In this document: one piece after another, positions 8,325-18,254 of the stretch
Numbering within the stretch: the first letter of the stretch is position 1
Layout: each line of letters starts with the position of its first letter
Assembly: GCA_016788885.1 (NCBI GenBank)
Contig: JAEURX010000007.1
Location: 1 to 60,615, forward strand
DNA: 60,615 nucleotides
DNA from: Nitrospira sp.
GTDB lineage: Bacteria > Nitrospirota > Nitrospiria > Nitrospirales > Nitrospiraceae
Direction: 5' to 3'
The notes under the pieces: model-generated
What the model was told of the DNA's origin: nothing
Databases searched by the model: none
Seen by the model: the letters and a program-made list of their open reading frames with translations, nothing else
Made by a program: the position numbers and the translations under genes

Positions 8325-9359
8325 ATGTCGCGTATGCCTTCTCGTTGCTCGCCTCCGATCGTCCGTTGTGCGGCACTCGTGCTGGCCACCGCTGCCTTCA
8401 TGACAGCTCTGGGTCCAGATGAAGCCGCCGCCATTGAAGCCGCCAAGCTGGAACGCGCCAAACTCGCAACCATCGGAGTCCTGGAAGACACACAGGACCA
8501 GCGCACTCCGGACAAACCGGGCAAGATCCTTGTGCGCGGTACCGGTTTTCATTTGCGCGATGGCTACATCGTCACCGCTCGCCACGCAGCGGAAAAGCAG
8601 GACGTCACGACCGGCACCACCATTCAGAAACAGATTCGCATCCTGACGATAGATCTCCATGAACTGACGGCCGATCTCGTGGGCGACAGCGCATTCATGG
8701 ATGTCGTGGTGTATCGCGTGACCGAAGCCCATCGCCCCAAACTCCAGACATCGGTGTCTTTTGCACCCGGCGATGTCCAGCCGGGGCAGGAAGTGTTCAC
8801 CGTCGGCTATCCCATGGGCTGGGGGCCGACGATGTCGTTCGGACATCTGGGCAACACGAACACCTTCCTCCAGACGGTGGATACCCGCCTGATTCAGGCC
8901 GACGTGGCAGCCTGCAGCGGCAACTCCGGTGGCGGGCTCTTCAATGAGAAGGGTGAGGTCGTGGGGATCATGCACGCGATCATCCAAACGGAACGCGACG
9001 ACTCCACCGCCCATTGCAGTCGAATGGCCTTTGCCATCCCGGCTATTCTGGCCGAACGCATCGTGACCGCCGCACTGGACGGCAAGCCGTTGACATTTTC
9101 CAAGATGGGTCTCCAGATGGTGGCCGTAAAAGACGGCACCAGGTGGAGAATGGCAGTGAAGGATGTGCTGGAACCGGCCAAATCCGCCGGCATTGAGAAG
9201 CACGACATCATCATCGCCGTGGATGACACCGACATTCAGGATGCCGCGCACCTGAAGAACTACTTGATCGAACGAACCAAGCCCGGCCAACAAGTGAGCG
9301 TCAAAGTCCGTCGCATCGACACCAACCTGACGTTTACCGTGACACTGGGAGGAGGATAA
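8325..9359 (+). CDS. Trypsin-like serine protease with PDZ domain
   Basis: A 344-residue exported HtrA-like protease. After a signal peptide (cleavage near residue 36) come a trypsin-type catalytic domain with His87 (TARHA), Asp126 (FMDVVVYRV) and Ser201 (CSGNSGGGLF), and a C-terminal PDZ domain at about 255-342 (SAGIEKHDIIIAVDDTDI). The order matches DegP/DegS-type periplasmic proteases, but with one PDZ and little similarity outside the catalytic motifs. It probably acts in envelope protein quality control. It stands alone and is divergent from the Slp gene. A long open frame antisense to it is a coding shadow. Confidence 0.88.
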   Translation: MSRMPSRCSPPIVRCAALVLATAAFMTALGPDEAAAIEAAKLERAKLATIGVLEDTQDQRTPDKPGKILVRGTGFHLRDGYIVTARHAAEKQDVTTGTTIQKQIRILTIDLHELTADLVGDSAFMDVVVYRVTEAHRPKLQTSVSFAPGDVQPGQEVFTVGYPMGWGPTMSFGHLGNTNTFLQTVDTRLIQADVAACSGNSGGGLFNEKGEVVGIMHAIIQTERDDSTAHCSRMAFAIPAILAERIVTAALDGKPLTFSKMGLQMVAVKDGTRWRMAVKDVLEPAKSAGIEKHDIIIAVDDTDIQDAAHLKNYLIERTKPGQQVSVKVRRIDTNLTFTVTLGGG

Positions 9360-9506
9360 TCGCCTGCGAAGGACGCTCGTCTGGTGTGGCGACACGCGAC
9401 CGGTTCATGATGCGCGGCCTCTGCATATCGAAAGGAGGAACGCCGCAGGAATGGTGTACCGGCATACTGGAGAAGCCTGAAGCCGGCAGAAGCCTTCGCT
9501 ATTCTG

Positions 9507-10793
9507 CTAAACGGGCAAGGCTTGATACCAGCCGTTGGCGCGCACCAGCGTCACCGGCTGGTCGAAGAGCCGGCTGAGATTCACATCCGTGAGCAGATTG
9601 ACCTTGGCACCATCAGCGACGACTTCACCGTCCTTGAGCAGAACCACGCGTTCGATCTCCGGTGGAATTTCGTGAAGATGATGCGTCACGAGAAGAATCG
9701 TTTTCCCTTTGCGGATCTGCGCACGAAGAAGGTCGAGATATTGAAAGCAGGCCTTGAGGTCGAGCCCGCTCGTGGGCTCATCCAGCACCAGCACGGACGG
9801 ATCGTGCACGAGAGCACGCCCCAACAAGAAGCGCCGTTGTTCGCCCGTCGAAAGATGGCCAAAGGTGCGGCCGGCTAACTGATCAATCCGCAATTCTCGC
9901 ATCACCTCTCGTGCACGGTCGATCTGATCCAGGTCGAAGGTTTGGTGCTCATAGGTATCGTTGCTGGCATAAAAGCCGGACAGAATGACATTCAGGCCTT
10001 CAGCGCAAATCAAGTAGTCCCGCTGCAGGTCGTGCGACACAATCCCCAGCTGCTTCCGAACGTCCCAGACGCTCCAGCGCTCCTGGCCGAATAGATTGAC
10101 CTTGGTGGCATCCAGAGCCAGAGGATGCACTTCACCGGATAACAACTTCAGCAGCGTGGACTTCCCGGCGCCATTAGGACCGACGATCGCCGCATGTTCC
10201 CCTTCATGAAGAGCGAAGGAAAAATCGGAAAAGACGCGGGTCTCTCCTCGATAGACAGTCGCATGTTGAATGTCGAGAACCGGACGACAGGTGACTGCAG
10301 GTCGAAGCGCCTTGGGCGGAGCGGGAACAGATGTCGCAACCGGATGTGTCATCGACTTTCCAGCACGACGCGACTGCTCAAGTCCAGCACGAGCTAATGC
10401 GTCTACTCGTTCATTGTCCACATGGCCGTTGTGTCCTCTGACCCAATGCCATTCAATGGTGTGGCCGGAGGCCAGTGCGTCCAGACGACGCCATAAATCT
10501 TCATTCTTGACCGGCTCCTTCCCGGCTGTTTTCCATCCCCGGCGTTTCCAGCTGTGAATCCATTCGCTGATGCCCTTTTGTACATACTGAGAATCTGTGT
10601 AGACGCGGGCCTTCACCGGTTGCGTGAACCACTGCAGCGCCTCTATCACCGCGAGCAACTCCATGCGATTGTTGGTCGTTGCCGGCTCGCCGCCACAGAG
10701 TTCCGTTTCCTCCCCGTCAATACGCAGCAGCACGCCCCAGCCTCCTGGCCCGGGGTTTCCACTACAGGCTCCATCTGTATAGATGTCGATCAC
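9507..10793 (-). CDS. rnhA: RNase HI fused to an ABC ATPase
   Basis: A 428-residue fusion. Residues 1-148 are a full ribonuclease HI, which removes RNA from RNA-DNA hybrids: Asp7 ([14 protein letters not shown]), Glu45 ([13 protein letters not shown]), Asp67 (YTDSQYV), His121 and Asp131. After a short Pro/Ala linker, residues 170-428 are one ABC ATPase with Walker [10 protein letters not shown] (205-213), signature LSTGEQRR, Walker [13 protein letters not shown] and an H-loop, closest to ModF/YlmA-type proteins. No stop separates the halves, but the junction reads AAGTCGATGACA, so an ATGA overlap would reappear with a one-base shift. GTG 10793 is chosen for GGGGA upstream. It follows aroC by 52 nt. 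Confidence 0.85.
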   Translation of the reverse strand: MIDIYTDGACSGNPGPGGWGVLLRIDGEETELCGGEPATTNNRMELLAVIEALQWFTQPVKARVYTDSQYVQKGISEWIHSWKRRGWKTAGKEPVKNEDLWRRLDALASGHTIEWHWVRGHNGHVDNERVDALARAGLEQSRRAGKSMTHPVATSVPAPPKALRPAVTCRPVLDIQHATVYRGETRVFSDFSFALHEGEHAAIVGPNGAGKSTLLKLLSGEVHPLALDATKVNLFGQERWSVWDVRKQLGIVSHDLQRDYLICAEGLNVILSGFYASNDTYEHQTFDLDQIDRAREVMRELRIDQLAGRTFGHLSTGEQRRFLLGRALVHDPSVLVLDEPTSGLDLKACFQYLDLLRAQIRKGKTILLVTHHLHEIPPEIERVVLLKDGEVVADGAKVNLLTDVNLSRLFDQPVTLVRANGWYQALPV

Positions 10794-10845
10794 GTCATTC
10801 CCCAGGGAGTTAACACGGAAGGCGGTTTCAGGAAGCCACGCGCCA

Positions 10846-12009
10846 CTACGCTTCTGCAGGATCGGCGTTGATCTTCGGCGAAGATTTCTTGTCGGGGACA
10901 GAACCAGATTTCTTGATCGAGCCAGCCACTTTGGGGGTTGCGGTCGTGACATCTGCGTTTTGCGCGCGATGCAGGAGGGCATGATCCATCAGCACCAGCG
11001 CCATCATGGCTTCGGCAATGGGGGTCGCACGAATGCCGACGCAGGGGTCATGGCGGCCGTTCGTCTCGACCAAAACGGGCTGTCCGGCCTTATCGATCGA
11101 CCGACGTGGCACGCGAATACTCGAGGTGGGCTTGATGGCGATGGTCACCACCACATCCTGGCCGGTGGAGATACCGCCGAGAATGCCGCCCGCATGATTG
11201 GTGACGAAACCCTCAGGTGTGAGTTCGTCGCCATGCTCGGATCCCCGCTGGGCCACCGAGGCAAAACCTGCCCCGATTTCAACCGCCTTCACGGCGTTGA
11301 TGCTCATCATGGCCCCGGCCAGATCCGCATCTAACTTGGCATACACCGGAGCGCCCCACCCGACCGGCACATGCTCCGCAACCGTGGTAATTTTTGCGCC
11401 GACAGAATCGCCCGCCTTCCGCAATTCGTCCATGAAAGTTTCGAGCTTCTCCACCACCGCGGCATCAGCGGAAAAAAACGGATTTGTCCCGACCGTATCC
11501 CAACTCTGAAACGGTACTTCGATGGGACCAAGCTGACTCAAATACCCACGGATGACGATGCCATGTTTCTCGCGCAACCATTTTCGAGCGATGGCCGCCG
11601 CCGCCACGCGCACCGCTGTTTCACGAGCGGAGGATCGTCCCCCGCCGCGGTGGTCGCGGATGCCGTATTTCTGCCAATAGGTGTAATCCGCGTGGCCCGG
11701 ACGAAAGGTGTCGATGAGATTGCCGTAATCACGGCTGCGCTGATCTTCGTTCCGGATCAGGAGAGCGATGGGAGTGCCCGTGGTGTTGCCCTCAAACACG
11801 CCGGAGAGGATTTCAACACGGTCGGATTCCTGTCGCTGTGTGACATGACGGGAGGTACCCGGTTTACGCCGATCCAGATCCTGCTGAATATCTTCGGCCG
11901 TGAGTGCAAGTCCCGGAGGACAGCCGTCGACGACGCAGCCGATAGCCGGTCCATGGCTTTCGCCGAATGAGGTGACGGTGAAGACTCGGCCCAACGTATT
12001 GCCGGCCAT
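10846..12009 (-). CDS. aroC: Chorismate synthase
   Basis: Chorismate synthase, about 387 residues, converts EPSP to chorismate with reduced FMN, the last step of the shikimate pathway. It starts [20 protein letters not shown]; the GESHG motif, the [12 protein letters not shown]-like block ([13 protein letters not shown]) and the [15 protein letters not shown] motif are all present. Length agrees with the family apart from a C-terminal tail of about 35 Lys/Pro/Ala-rich residues. The start at 12009 matches the conserved family N-terminus. It begins 17 nt after the aspS stop and is probably cotranscribed with guaB-guaA-rluB-aspS and the rnhA fusion. Confidence 0.96.
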   Translation of the reverse strand: MAGNTLGRVFTVTSFGESHGPAIGCVVDGCPPGLALTAEDIQQDLDRRKPGTSRHVTQRQESDRVEILSGVFEGNTTGTPIALLIRNEDQRSRDYGNLIDTFRPGHADYTYWQKYGIRDHRGGGRSSARETAVRVAAAAIARKWLREKHGIVIRGYLSQLGPIEVPFQSWDTVGTNPFFSADAAVVEKLETFMDELRKAGDSVGAKITTVAEHVPVGWGAPVYAKLDADLAGAMMSINAVKAVEIGAGFASVAQRGSEHGDELTPEGFVTNHAGGILGGISTGQDVVVTIAIKPTSSIRVPRRSIDKAGQPVLVETNGRHDPCVGIRATPIAEAMMALVLMDHALLHRAQNADVTTATPKVAGSIKKSGSVPDKKSSPKINADPAEA

Positions 12010-12026
12010 GAATGGGATGGCTCCTG

Positions 12027-13790
12027 CTATTCGACGAGATCGAGCTTGATGCGCAGTTCTTTCAATTGATCGGCGCTGACAGCCGACGGAGCTTCGGTCA
12101 TGGGGCACTGCGCGCGTTGGGTCTTGGGGAATGCGATGACATCCCGGATCGAATCGGCGCCGCCCAGGAGCATGATCAGCCGATCGAGGCCGAAGGCGAT
12201 TCCACCATGTGGAGGAGCGCCATATTCCAGGGCTTCCAGCAAGAAACCGAACTTCGCCTGCGCCTGATCCTTCCCGATGCCCAACAGGTCGAGGATCCGG
12301 AACTGAATATCACTGCGGTGATTCCGTATGCTGCCGCCGCCGATCTCGCTGCCATTGAGCACCATATCGTAGGCCTTGGCTCTGGCCTTTAATGGCTCGG
12401 TGTCGAGGAATGGGACGTCTTCATCCATCGGCGCCGCAAAGGGATTGTGCATGAAGACATAGCGCTTTTCTTCCGGCGAATAGTCCAGGAGTGGAAACTC
12501 CGTCACCCAGAGCGGCTTCCAGGCGGTCTTGTCGATCACATTCAATTCCTCCCCCAGCAGCAGACGGATCCGCCCCAGCACATCGTGCACGATGGCCGGT
12601 TTATCCGCGCCGAACAGCACCAGGTCGCCCGGTTTTGCCTCCGGCAAGGCTGCTGCAAAGGCCTGGGCATCGAGAAACTTGGCGATCACAGACTCCAACT
12701 GCCCCTCCGCGGTCACCTTCAACCAGGCCAACCCTTTGGCCCCGAAACTTTTGGCCGTTTCCCCTAACGCATCGATACGGCTCCGGGCGATGGTGGCCCC
12801 GCCGGACACGATCAAGGCCTTGACGAGCCCGCCCTTCGTCGCCGCGTCTTTGAAGACTTTGAAATCACTCTTGGCGGCGAAGGCAGTTACATCATGCAAC
12901 GGCATATCGAACCGCAGATCCGGCTTGTCGGAACCGTAACGCCCCATCGCCTCGGCATAGGTCATCCGTGGGAACGGCGCCGGCAATTGCACTCCGCCCG
13001 CATCCTTGAAGACGGAGACGATCATCCGCTCCATGAGGGACATCACCTGCTCACGATCCACGAACGACATTTCCAGATCGATCTGGGTGAATTCCGGCTG
13101 GCGGTCGTTGCGTAAGTCTTCGTCACGAAAGCAGCGGGCAATTTGGTAATACCGATCCACCCCACTGACCATCAAGACCTGCTTGAACAACTGCGGCGAC
13201 TGCGGCAGCGCGTAGAACATCCCCGGATTGACGCGACTGGGCACCAGATAATCCCGCGCGCCTTCCGGAGTGCTCTTCGTCAGCACCGGCGTTTCTACTT
13301 CGAGGAACTGCTCCGCATTCAAAAACCCGCGCACAGCCTGCATGATCCAGTGCCGCAATCCCAGCAACCGTTGCATTCGGGGTCGCCTGAGGTCGAGATA
13401 GCGGTATTTCAACCGCAGCGCTTCGGTGATTTCGATGTCGTCTTCGATCATGAACGGCGGCGTTTTCGCCTCGTTCAGAATCTCCACGGCATCGACGAAG
13501 ACTTCAATCTCGCCCGTCGGCAGATGCGGATTGCGGGACTCCTCGGGACGGGCCATGACCTGGCCGGTGACCGACACCACGCATTCACTACGGAGCGTAT
13601 GCGCAGCTTGATGAACGGCGGCATTTCGCTCGGCGTTGAACACGACCTGCGTCAGTCCGGTTCGATCACGCAAATCGATGAACAGCACCATGCCGTGATC
13701 CCGACGCCGTTGCACCCAACCGTTCAATACCACTTGCTGACCGACCTGCGCTTTGGTCAACTCCCCGCATCGATGGGTCCTGATCTTCAT
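12027..13790 (-). CDS. aspS: Aspartyl-tRNA synthetase
   Basis: A 587-residue bacterial-type class II aspartyl-tRNA synthetase: an N-terminal OB-fold anticodon-binding domain ([10 protein letters not shown]), motif 2 ([19 protein letters not shown]), a GAD insertion at about 280-420 and motif 3 ([13 protein letters not shown]). It charges tRNA-Asp; whether it also charges tRNA-Asn cannot be read from sequence alone. The ATG overlaps the rluB stop by 4 nt (ATGA), indicating translational coupling. Confidence 0.97.
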   Translation of the reverse strand: MKIRTHRCGELTKAQVGQQVVLNGWVQRRRDHGMVLFIDLRDRTGLTQVVFNAERNAAVHQAAHTLRSECVVSVTGQVMARPEESRNPHLPTGEIEVFVDAVEILNEAKTPPFMIEDDIEITEALRLKYRYLDLRRPRMQRLLGLRHWIMQAVRGFLNAEQFLEVETPVLTKSTPEGARDYLVPSRVNPGMFYALPQSPQLFKQVLMVSGVDRYYQIARCFRDEDLRNDRQPEFTQIDLEMSFVDREQVMSLMERMIVSVFKDAGGVQLPAPFPRMTYAEAMGRYGSDKPDLRFDMPLHDVTAFAAKSDFKVFKDAATKGGLVKALIVSGGATIARSRIDALGETAKSFGAKGLAWLKVTAEGQLESVIAKFLDAQAFAAALPEAKPGDLVLFGADKPAIVHDVLGRIRLLLGEELNVIDKTAWKPLWVTEFPLLDYSPEEKRYVFMHNPFAAPMDEDVPFLDTEPLKARAKAYDMVLNGSEIGGGSIRNHRSDIQFRILDLLGIGKDQAQAKFGFLLEALEYGAPPHGGIAFGLDRLIMLLGGADSIRDVIAFPKTQRAQCPMTEAPSAVSADQLKELRIKLDLVE

Positions 13791-15025
13791 GCTCTTCTCC
13801 GCGTCGAGTTCCGCGATGGTTTCGCAGGGCCCCGTGTTCCCTGACGCGACGCCGAAGGACCGCCACGTCGGTTCTGTTGAAATTTTTGACTTGCGCCCGG
13901 ACGACCTGGGGCCGCACCGCGACCTGAACCTTGGGGTCGTGACGATGGTCCTCGTTCACCCTGAGGGCGTTGAGGTTTCCGTATCCCTCCTGAAGAAGGC
14001 CCATTGACGTCGCCGGCCTCCCGCTTAGGCACCCGGTTTTCTCCGGTTAATGTCGTGCGACGCCGAAACTTCGCACCGTGACTCATCGGACGTTTCGTCC
14101 CGCCAAGCCCCGGACGTGAGGGTTTCCGCTCCGCTCGATCCTGCTGCGGCCGGCGGCCTTGTTCGGGTCGCTGCACTCGTGGCCCTCGCCCTGTTCGCGC
14201 AGGCTGCGGCGGTCTTGGCGGCGCAGGCTCGGTGGGCGGCGTCCAGCGCACCGGCTTTCCTGACGCGTCCAGTTCCGGACGTTCGGCGCGGGCGATTCGA
14301 TCCCCCACCAGTTCCCGCAAGCGGTTCGCCTCTCGGTCTGTTAAAAACCGGTATTCTCCCGCGGCAAGATCGCCAAGCAGCAGCGGCCCCATTCGCACAC
14401 GTGTCAGCTTGATCACCGCATGACCGACGGCTTCGAGCATGCGCTTCACTTGATGTTTTCGTCCCTCATGGATCGTCACTTCCAACCAGGAATTGCTCTC
14501 CGCCCGACTGATCTTCTGCACCTTCGCCGGAGCCGTCAGGCCATCTTCCAGTTTAACGCCCCGCTCCAGTGTCCCGATTTCGGCATCGTCGAGTACACCC
14601 TTGACCTTGATCAGATACGTTTTCGGGACATGGTACCGTGGGTGGAGAAGCGCCTGGGCGAGGTCCCCGTGATTCGTCAACAGCATGAGTCCTTCACTAT
14701 CGAAATCCAGGCGGCCGACCGGAAATACGCGCACCGACACGCCGCGCAGAAAATCTTTCACGGTCGGGCGGCCTTCGGGATCCTCAAGCGTGGACATCAC
14801 GTTCTTCGGCTTGTTCAACAAAACATAGACATAGGGCTGTGCGGCGCGCAGATGCTTGCCGTCGACTTTGACATGGTCGCGGTCAGGATCGACCTTCGTG
14901 CCGAGTTCTCTGACCACGCTGCCGTTGATCGTGACGCGGCCGGACGTGATCAATTCTTCAGCCTTACGCCGGGAGGCCAGGCCGGTTCCCGCAATCAACT
15001 TTTGCAGTCTGATTTCCACAACCAT
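13787..15025 (-). CDS. rluB: RluB-type pseudouridine synthase with long basic tail
   Basis: A 412-residue RsuA/RluB-family pseudouridine synthase. Residues 1-60 are an S4 RNA-binding domain ([20 protein letters not shown]), followed by the catalytic domain with Asp107 in [10 protein letters not shown] and the KHQVKRML motif. The RluB family modifies U2605 of 23S rRNA. From about residue 245 the protein continues for roughly 165 residues as a low-complexity tail rich in Arg, Pro, Gly and Lys, likely disordered and RNA-binding; the same kind of tail is known in RluB/RsuA homologues but this one is long. It couples to aspS by an ATGA overlap. Confidence 0.88.
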   Translation of the reverse strand: MVVEIRLQKLIAGTGLASRRKAEELITSGRVTINGSVVRELGTKVDPDRDHVKVDGKHLRAAQPYVYVLLNKPKNVMSTLEDPEGRPTVKDFLRGVSVRVFPVGRLDFDSEGLMLLTNHGDLAQALLHPRYHVPKTYLIKVKGVLDDAEIGTLERGVKLEDGLTAPAKVQKISRAESNSWLEVTIHEGRKHQVKRMLEAVGHAVIKLTRVRMGPLLLGDLAAGEYRFLTDREANRLRELVGDRIARAERPELDASGKPVRWTPPTEPAPPRPPQPARTGRGPRVQRPEQGRRPQQDRAERKPSRPGLGGTKRPMSHGAKFRRRTTLTGENRVPKREAGDVNGPSSGGIRKPQRPQGERGPSSRPQGSGRGAAPGRPGASQKFQQNRRGGPSASRQGTRGPAKPSRNSTRRRA

Positions 15026-15105
15026 CCTTTACTGACGCGCACCTGGCATCTCGTCACACATGCCGCCTGCTCTCGCGATGCAGACGCATGGTTCACCGAC
15101 AGCAC

Positions 15106-16662
15106 TTACTCCCACTCAATGGTCGATGGCGGCTTCGAGCTGATGTCATACACGACACGGTTGACGCCCTTCACTTCGTTGATGATCCGGCTCGACATTT
15201 TTCCCAACACCTCGTTCGGGATCTTGGCCCAGTCGGCAGTCATCCCGTCGAGGCTGGTGACAGCACGAATCGCGATCACATGCTCATATGTGCGCTGATC
15301 GCCCATCACACCGACGGTTCGAATCGGCAACAAGACCGCGAAGGCCTGCCAAATCTCACGGTAGAGTCCTGCGGCCCGGATCTCCTGATCGACGATGGTT
15401 TCCGCCCCCCGCAAGATCGCCAATCGTTCCTTGGTGACGGCCCCCAGCACCCGAATCGCCAACCCCGGACCGGGAAACGGCTGCCGCCAGATAATCTCAT
15501 CCGGCAAGCCCAGCTCATGACCCAACACGCGCACTTCATCCTTGAACAATTCGCGAAGCGGCTCCACCAGTTTCAACTTCATTCGCGTCGGTAATCCACC
15601 CACGTTGTGATGGGTCTTAATCGTCGCCGACGGCCCTTTGAAGCTGACGCTTTCGATGACATCCGGGTACAAGGTGCCCTGGACCAGGTATTTCACCCCT
15701 TTGAACTTCTTAGATTCGGCTTCAAAATTTTTGATGAACAGGCGCCCGATGATCTTCCGCTTCCGCTCCGGATCCGTCACATTCTTCAGCGCCGTGAGGA
15801 ACTGACTGGTGCGATCGAGAATCCGCATGTTCAAATGCAGCTGGGAAGCGAAAGTCTTTTCTACCTGATCTCGCTCGCCGGCTCGCAGCACCCCGTTGTC
15901 GACGAATATGCAGGTCAACTGATCGCCGACCGCACGATGTGTGAGTGCGGCCGCGACAGAGGAATCCACCCCGCCGCTCAATGCACAGATCACACGCTCA
16001 GTCCCTACCTGCTGTTTGATTTGTTCTACCGCCGTGTCGACATAGGAGCGCATGGTCCACGTCGGCCGACACCCACAGATATCGTAGACGAAATTTTTCA
16101 GCATCATGGCGCCCTCGGTCGTGTGCGCCACTTCCGGATGGAACTGCAGGCAGTAAATGCGTTGCTTGGCATCATGCCGCTTCATCGCGGCAATGGGAGA
16201 ATTGTCGGTGTGCGCGATGGAGCGAAAGCCCGGCGGCATCCGCTGGATGCGATCTCCGTGCGACATCCAAACAATCGTCGAACCACTCGGGCCAATGCCC
16301 TTGAACAGGTCCGACCGATCATCGAGGCTCAGCTCAGCCCGGCCGAACTCTCGGTGCTGCGCCTTTTCCACGTCGCCACCCTGAAGGTGGGTCACCAGCT
16401 GCATGCCATAGCAGATGCCAAGAATCGGAATGCCTTGCTCGAACAGCTGCTTGGGGACCTTTGGCGCCTTCTTATCGTAGACGCTCGAGGGTCCGCCGGA
16501 AAGCACGATGCCCTTGGGACGATAGGCCAGGATCGTGGCGAGCGGTACCGTGCACGGCAGGATCTGCGAATAGACCTGCGCTTCGCGGATGCGTCGTGCG
16601 ATCAGCTGCGTGTATTGGGAGCCGAAATCAAGAACCAGAATTCGATCGTGCCAAAGTTCCAT
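15106..16662 (-). CDS. guaA: GMP synthase (glutamine-hydrolysing)
   Basis: A 518-residue two-domain GMP synthase that aminates XMP to GMP. Residues 1-195 are a class I glutamine amidotransferase with nucleophile Cys84 (GICYGMQ) and the FHPEVAHT histidine-glutamate motif. The synthetase part has the PP-loop [10 protein letters not shown] and the C-terminal GMP synthase dimerisation domain ending PPSTIEWE, the usual family end. It follows guaB by 87 nt on the same strand, forming the expected guaBA pair. Confidence 0.97.
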   Translation of the reverse strand: MELWHDRILVLDFGSQYTQLIARRIREAQVYSQILPCTVPLATILAYRPKGIVLSGGPSSVYDKKAPKVPKQLFEQGIPILGICYGMQLVTHLQGGDVEKAQHREFGRAELSLDDRSDLFKGIGPSGSTIVWMSHGDRIQRMPPGFRSIAHTDNSPIAAMKRHDAKQRIYCLQFHPEVAHTTEGAMMLKNFVYDICGCRPTWTMRSYVDTAVEQIKQQVGTERVICALSGGVDSSVAAALTHRAVGDQLTCIFVDNGVLRAGERDQVEKTFASQLHLNMRILDRTSQFLTALKNVTDPERKRKIIGRLFIKNFEAESKKFKGVKYLVQGTLYPDVIESVSFKGPSATIKTHHNVGGLPTRMKLKLVEPLRELFKDEVRVLGHELGLPDEIIWRQPFPGPGLAIRVLGAVTKERLAILRGAETIVDQEIRAAGLYREIWQAFAVLLPIRTVGVMGDQRTYEHVIAIRAVTSLDGMTADWAKIPNEVLGKMSSRIINEVKGVNRVVYDISSKPPSTIEWE

Positions 16663-16749
16663 AAGCGCGTGAGATGTAACACGTTAGAGGTTCAGTGCGG
16701 GGGATGAAGAACAGGGGAAGGGAAGCTTCACCTCCCGCCTGTATGCGTG

Positions 16750-18216
16750 CTATTCCCAATCGGTGCGATAATTGGGTGCTTCCTTGGTGATGATGACGTC
16801 GTGGACGTGTCCCTCCCGAAGGCCGGCCAATGTCTGGCGAATGAACGTGGCCTTCTGCTGCAGTTCAGGAATGGTCTTGCACCCGCAGTAGCCCATGCCG
16901 GATTTCACGCCACCAACCATTTGGTAGATATGCGGGGCCAGGAGCCCCTTGTACGGGACACGGCCTTCGATACCCTCGGGAACCAGCTTCGGGGTCGGTC
17001 GCCCTCCCTGTCCGTATCGATCGCCACCACCCCGTTCCATGGCTCCAATCGACCCCATTCCACGATAGACCTTGTAGGTCCTGGCTTGGAACAGCACAGT
17101 TTCTCCCGGAGCTTCTTCCGTCCCTGCCAGCAAACTTCCCAGCATGACGACTGACGCACCAGCCGCTAAGGCCTTGGTGATATCGCCCGAGTATTTGATC
17201 CCGCCATCGGCGATGACCGGAATATTGGAACCAGCCAAAGCCCTGGCACAATCGCCGATTGCCGTCAATTGCGGCATCCCGGCACCGGACACCATCCGTG
17301 TCGTACAGATCGAGCCAGGCCCGACTCCGACTTTCACGGCATCGACGCCGGCTTTGACCAAATCTTTGGCCGCCTGGGCGGTCGCAATATTTCCCGCAAT
17401 GATGTCCAGCTGCGGATAGGCTTTTCTGACCATCTTAACCGTATCGAGCACTGCCTGGGAATGCCCATGCGCCGTATCCACCACGACGACGTCCACTCCG
17501 GCTTTCACGAGCAAGGCCACCCGATCCGACGTATCAGGACCGACGCCCAACGCGGCGCCAACCCGCAAACGCCCATGGGCGTCCTTACAGGCATTGGGGT
17601 ATTTAATCCGCTTTTCAATGTCCTTAATCGTAATGAGGCCCTTGAGTTCAAATTGTTTGTTGACCACCGGCAGTTTTTCGATCCGGTGCTCATGCAAAAT
17701 CTCGCGGGCCTTTTCCAGGCTGGTCCCTTCGGGGGCGGTAATGAGTTTGTCGCGCTTCATCACTTGGGAAACCTTCAGATCCATTCTCGTCTCGAAGCGC
17801 AGGTCACGATTCGTGAGAATGCCGACCAGCTTCCCGGCCTTGGTGACCGGAATACCGGAAATCCGATACTTAGCCATCAAATCATGGGCATCACGAATGG
17901 TCTGATCCGGGGAGATGGTAATGGGATCGAGGATCATCCCGCTTTCGGACTTCTTGACCCGATCGATTTCAGCCGCCTGATCCGTCGGAGACAACACCCG
18001 GTGCACGATGCCGATGCCGCCTTCCTGTGCCATGGCAATGGCCAGGCGCGCTTCGGTCACCGTGTCCATGGCGGCACTCACGATGGGAATGTTCAGCTGG
18101 ATGTTGCGAGACAATCGGGTACGGGTGTCGACCTCAGTCGGGAGGACCTGCGATTTAGCCGGAACCAAGACGACATCGTCATAGGTCAACCCGAGCCGAA
18201 TCTCCTTCTCTAACAT
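16750..18216 (-). CDS. guaB: IMP dehydrogenase
   Basis: A 488-residue IMP dehydrogenase, which oxidises IMP to XMP with NAD+, the committed step to guanine nucleotides. It is a TIM barrel interrupted by a pair of CBS domains (about 95-205: [22 protein letters not shown]). The catalytic Cys lies in [10 protein letters not shown] and the flap arginine region is GGGDRYGQG. Length and motifs agree with the bacterial family. It is the first gene of the leftward guaB-guaA-rluB-aspS-aroC-rnhA run. Confidence 0.97.
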   Translation of the reverse strand: MLEKEIRLGLTYDDVVLVPAKSQVLPTEVDTRTRLSRNIQLNIPIVSAAMDTVTEARLAIAMAQEGGIGIVHRVLSPTDQAAEIDRVKKSESGMILDPITISPDQTIRDAHDLMAKYRISGIPVTKAGKLVGILTNRDLRFETRMDLKVSQVMKRDKLITAPEGTSLEKAREILHEHRIEKLPVVNKQFELKGLITIKDIEKRIKYPNACKDAHGRLRVGAALGVGPDTSDRVALLVKAGVDVVVVDTAHGHSQAVLDTVKMVRKAYPQLDIIAGNIATAQAAKDLVKAGVDAVKVGVGPGSICTTRMVSGAGMPQLTAIGDCARALAGSNIPVIADGGIKYSGDITKALAAGASVVMLGSLLAGTEEAPGETVLFQARTYKVYRGMGSIGAMERGGGDRYGQGGRPTPKLVPEGIEGRVPYKGLLAPHIYQMVGGVKSGMGYCGCKTIPELQQKATFIRQTLAGLREGHVHDVIITKEAPNYRTDWE

Positions 18217-18254
18217 CAGTCGCCACCCTCTCCCGGGCTTCTTGCCCGTTCCCG

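Noticed and set aside
8202-9395. 397-codon open frame on the minus strand
   Set aside because: It is antisense to the trypsin-like PDZ protease, which has a signal peptide and catalytic triad; the antisense translation is His/Gly/Asp-rich and matches no family, as expected for a GC-rich coding shadow.
15607-16707. 366-codon open frame on the plus strand
   Set aside because: It is antisense to guaA with no family similarity.
17269-18213. 314-codon open frame on the plus strand
   Set aside because: It is antisense to guaB, an unambiguous IMP dehydrogenase gene.
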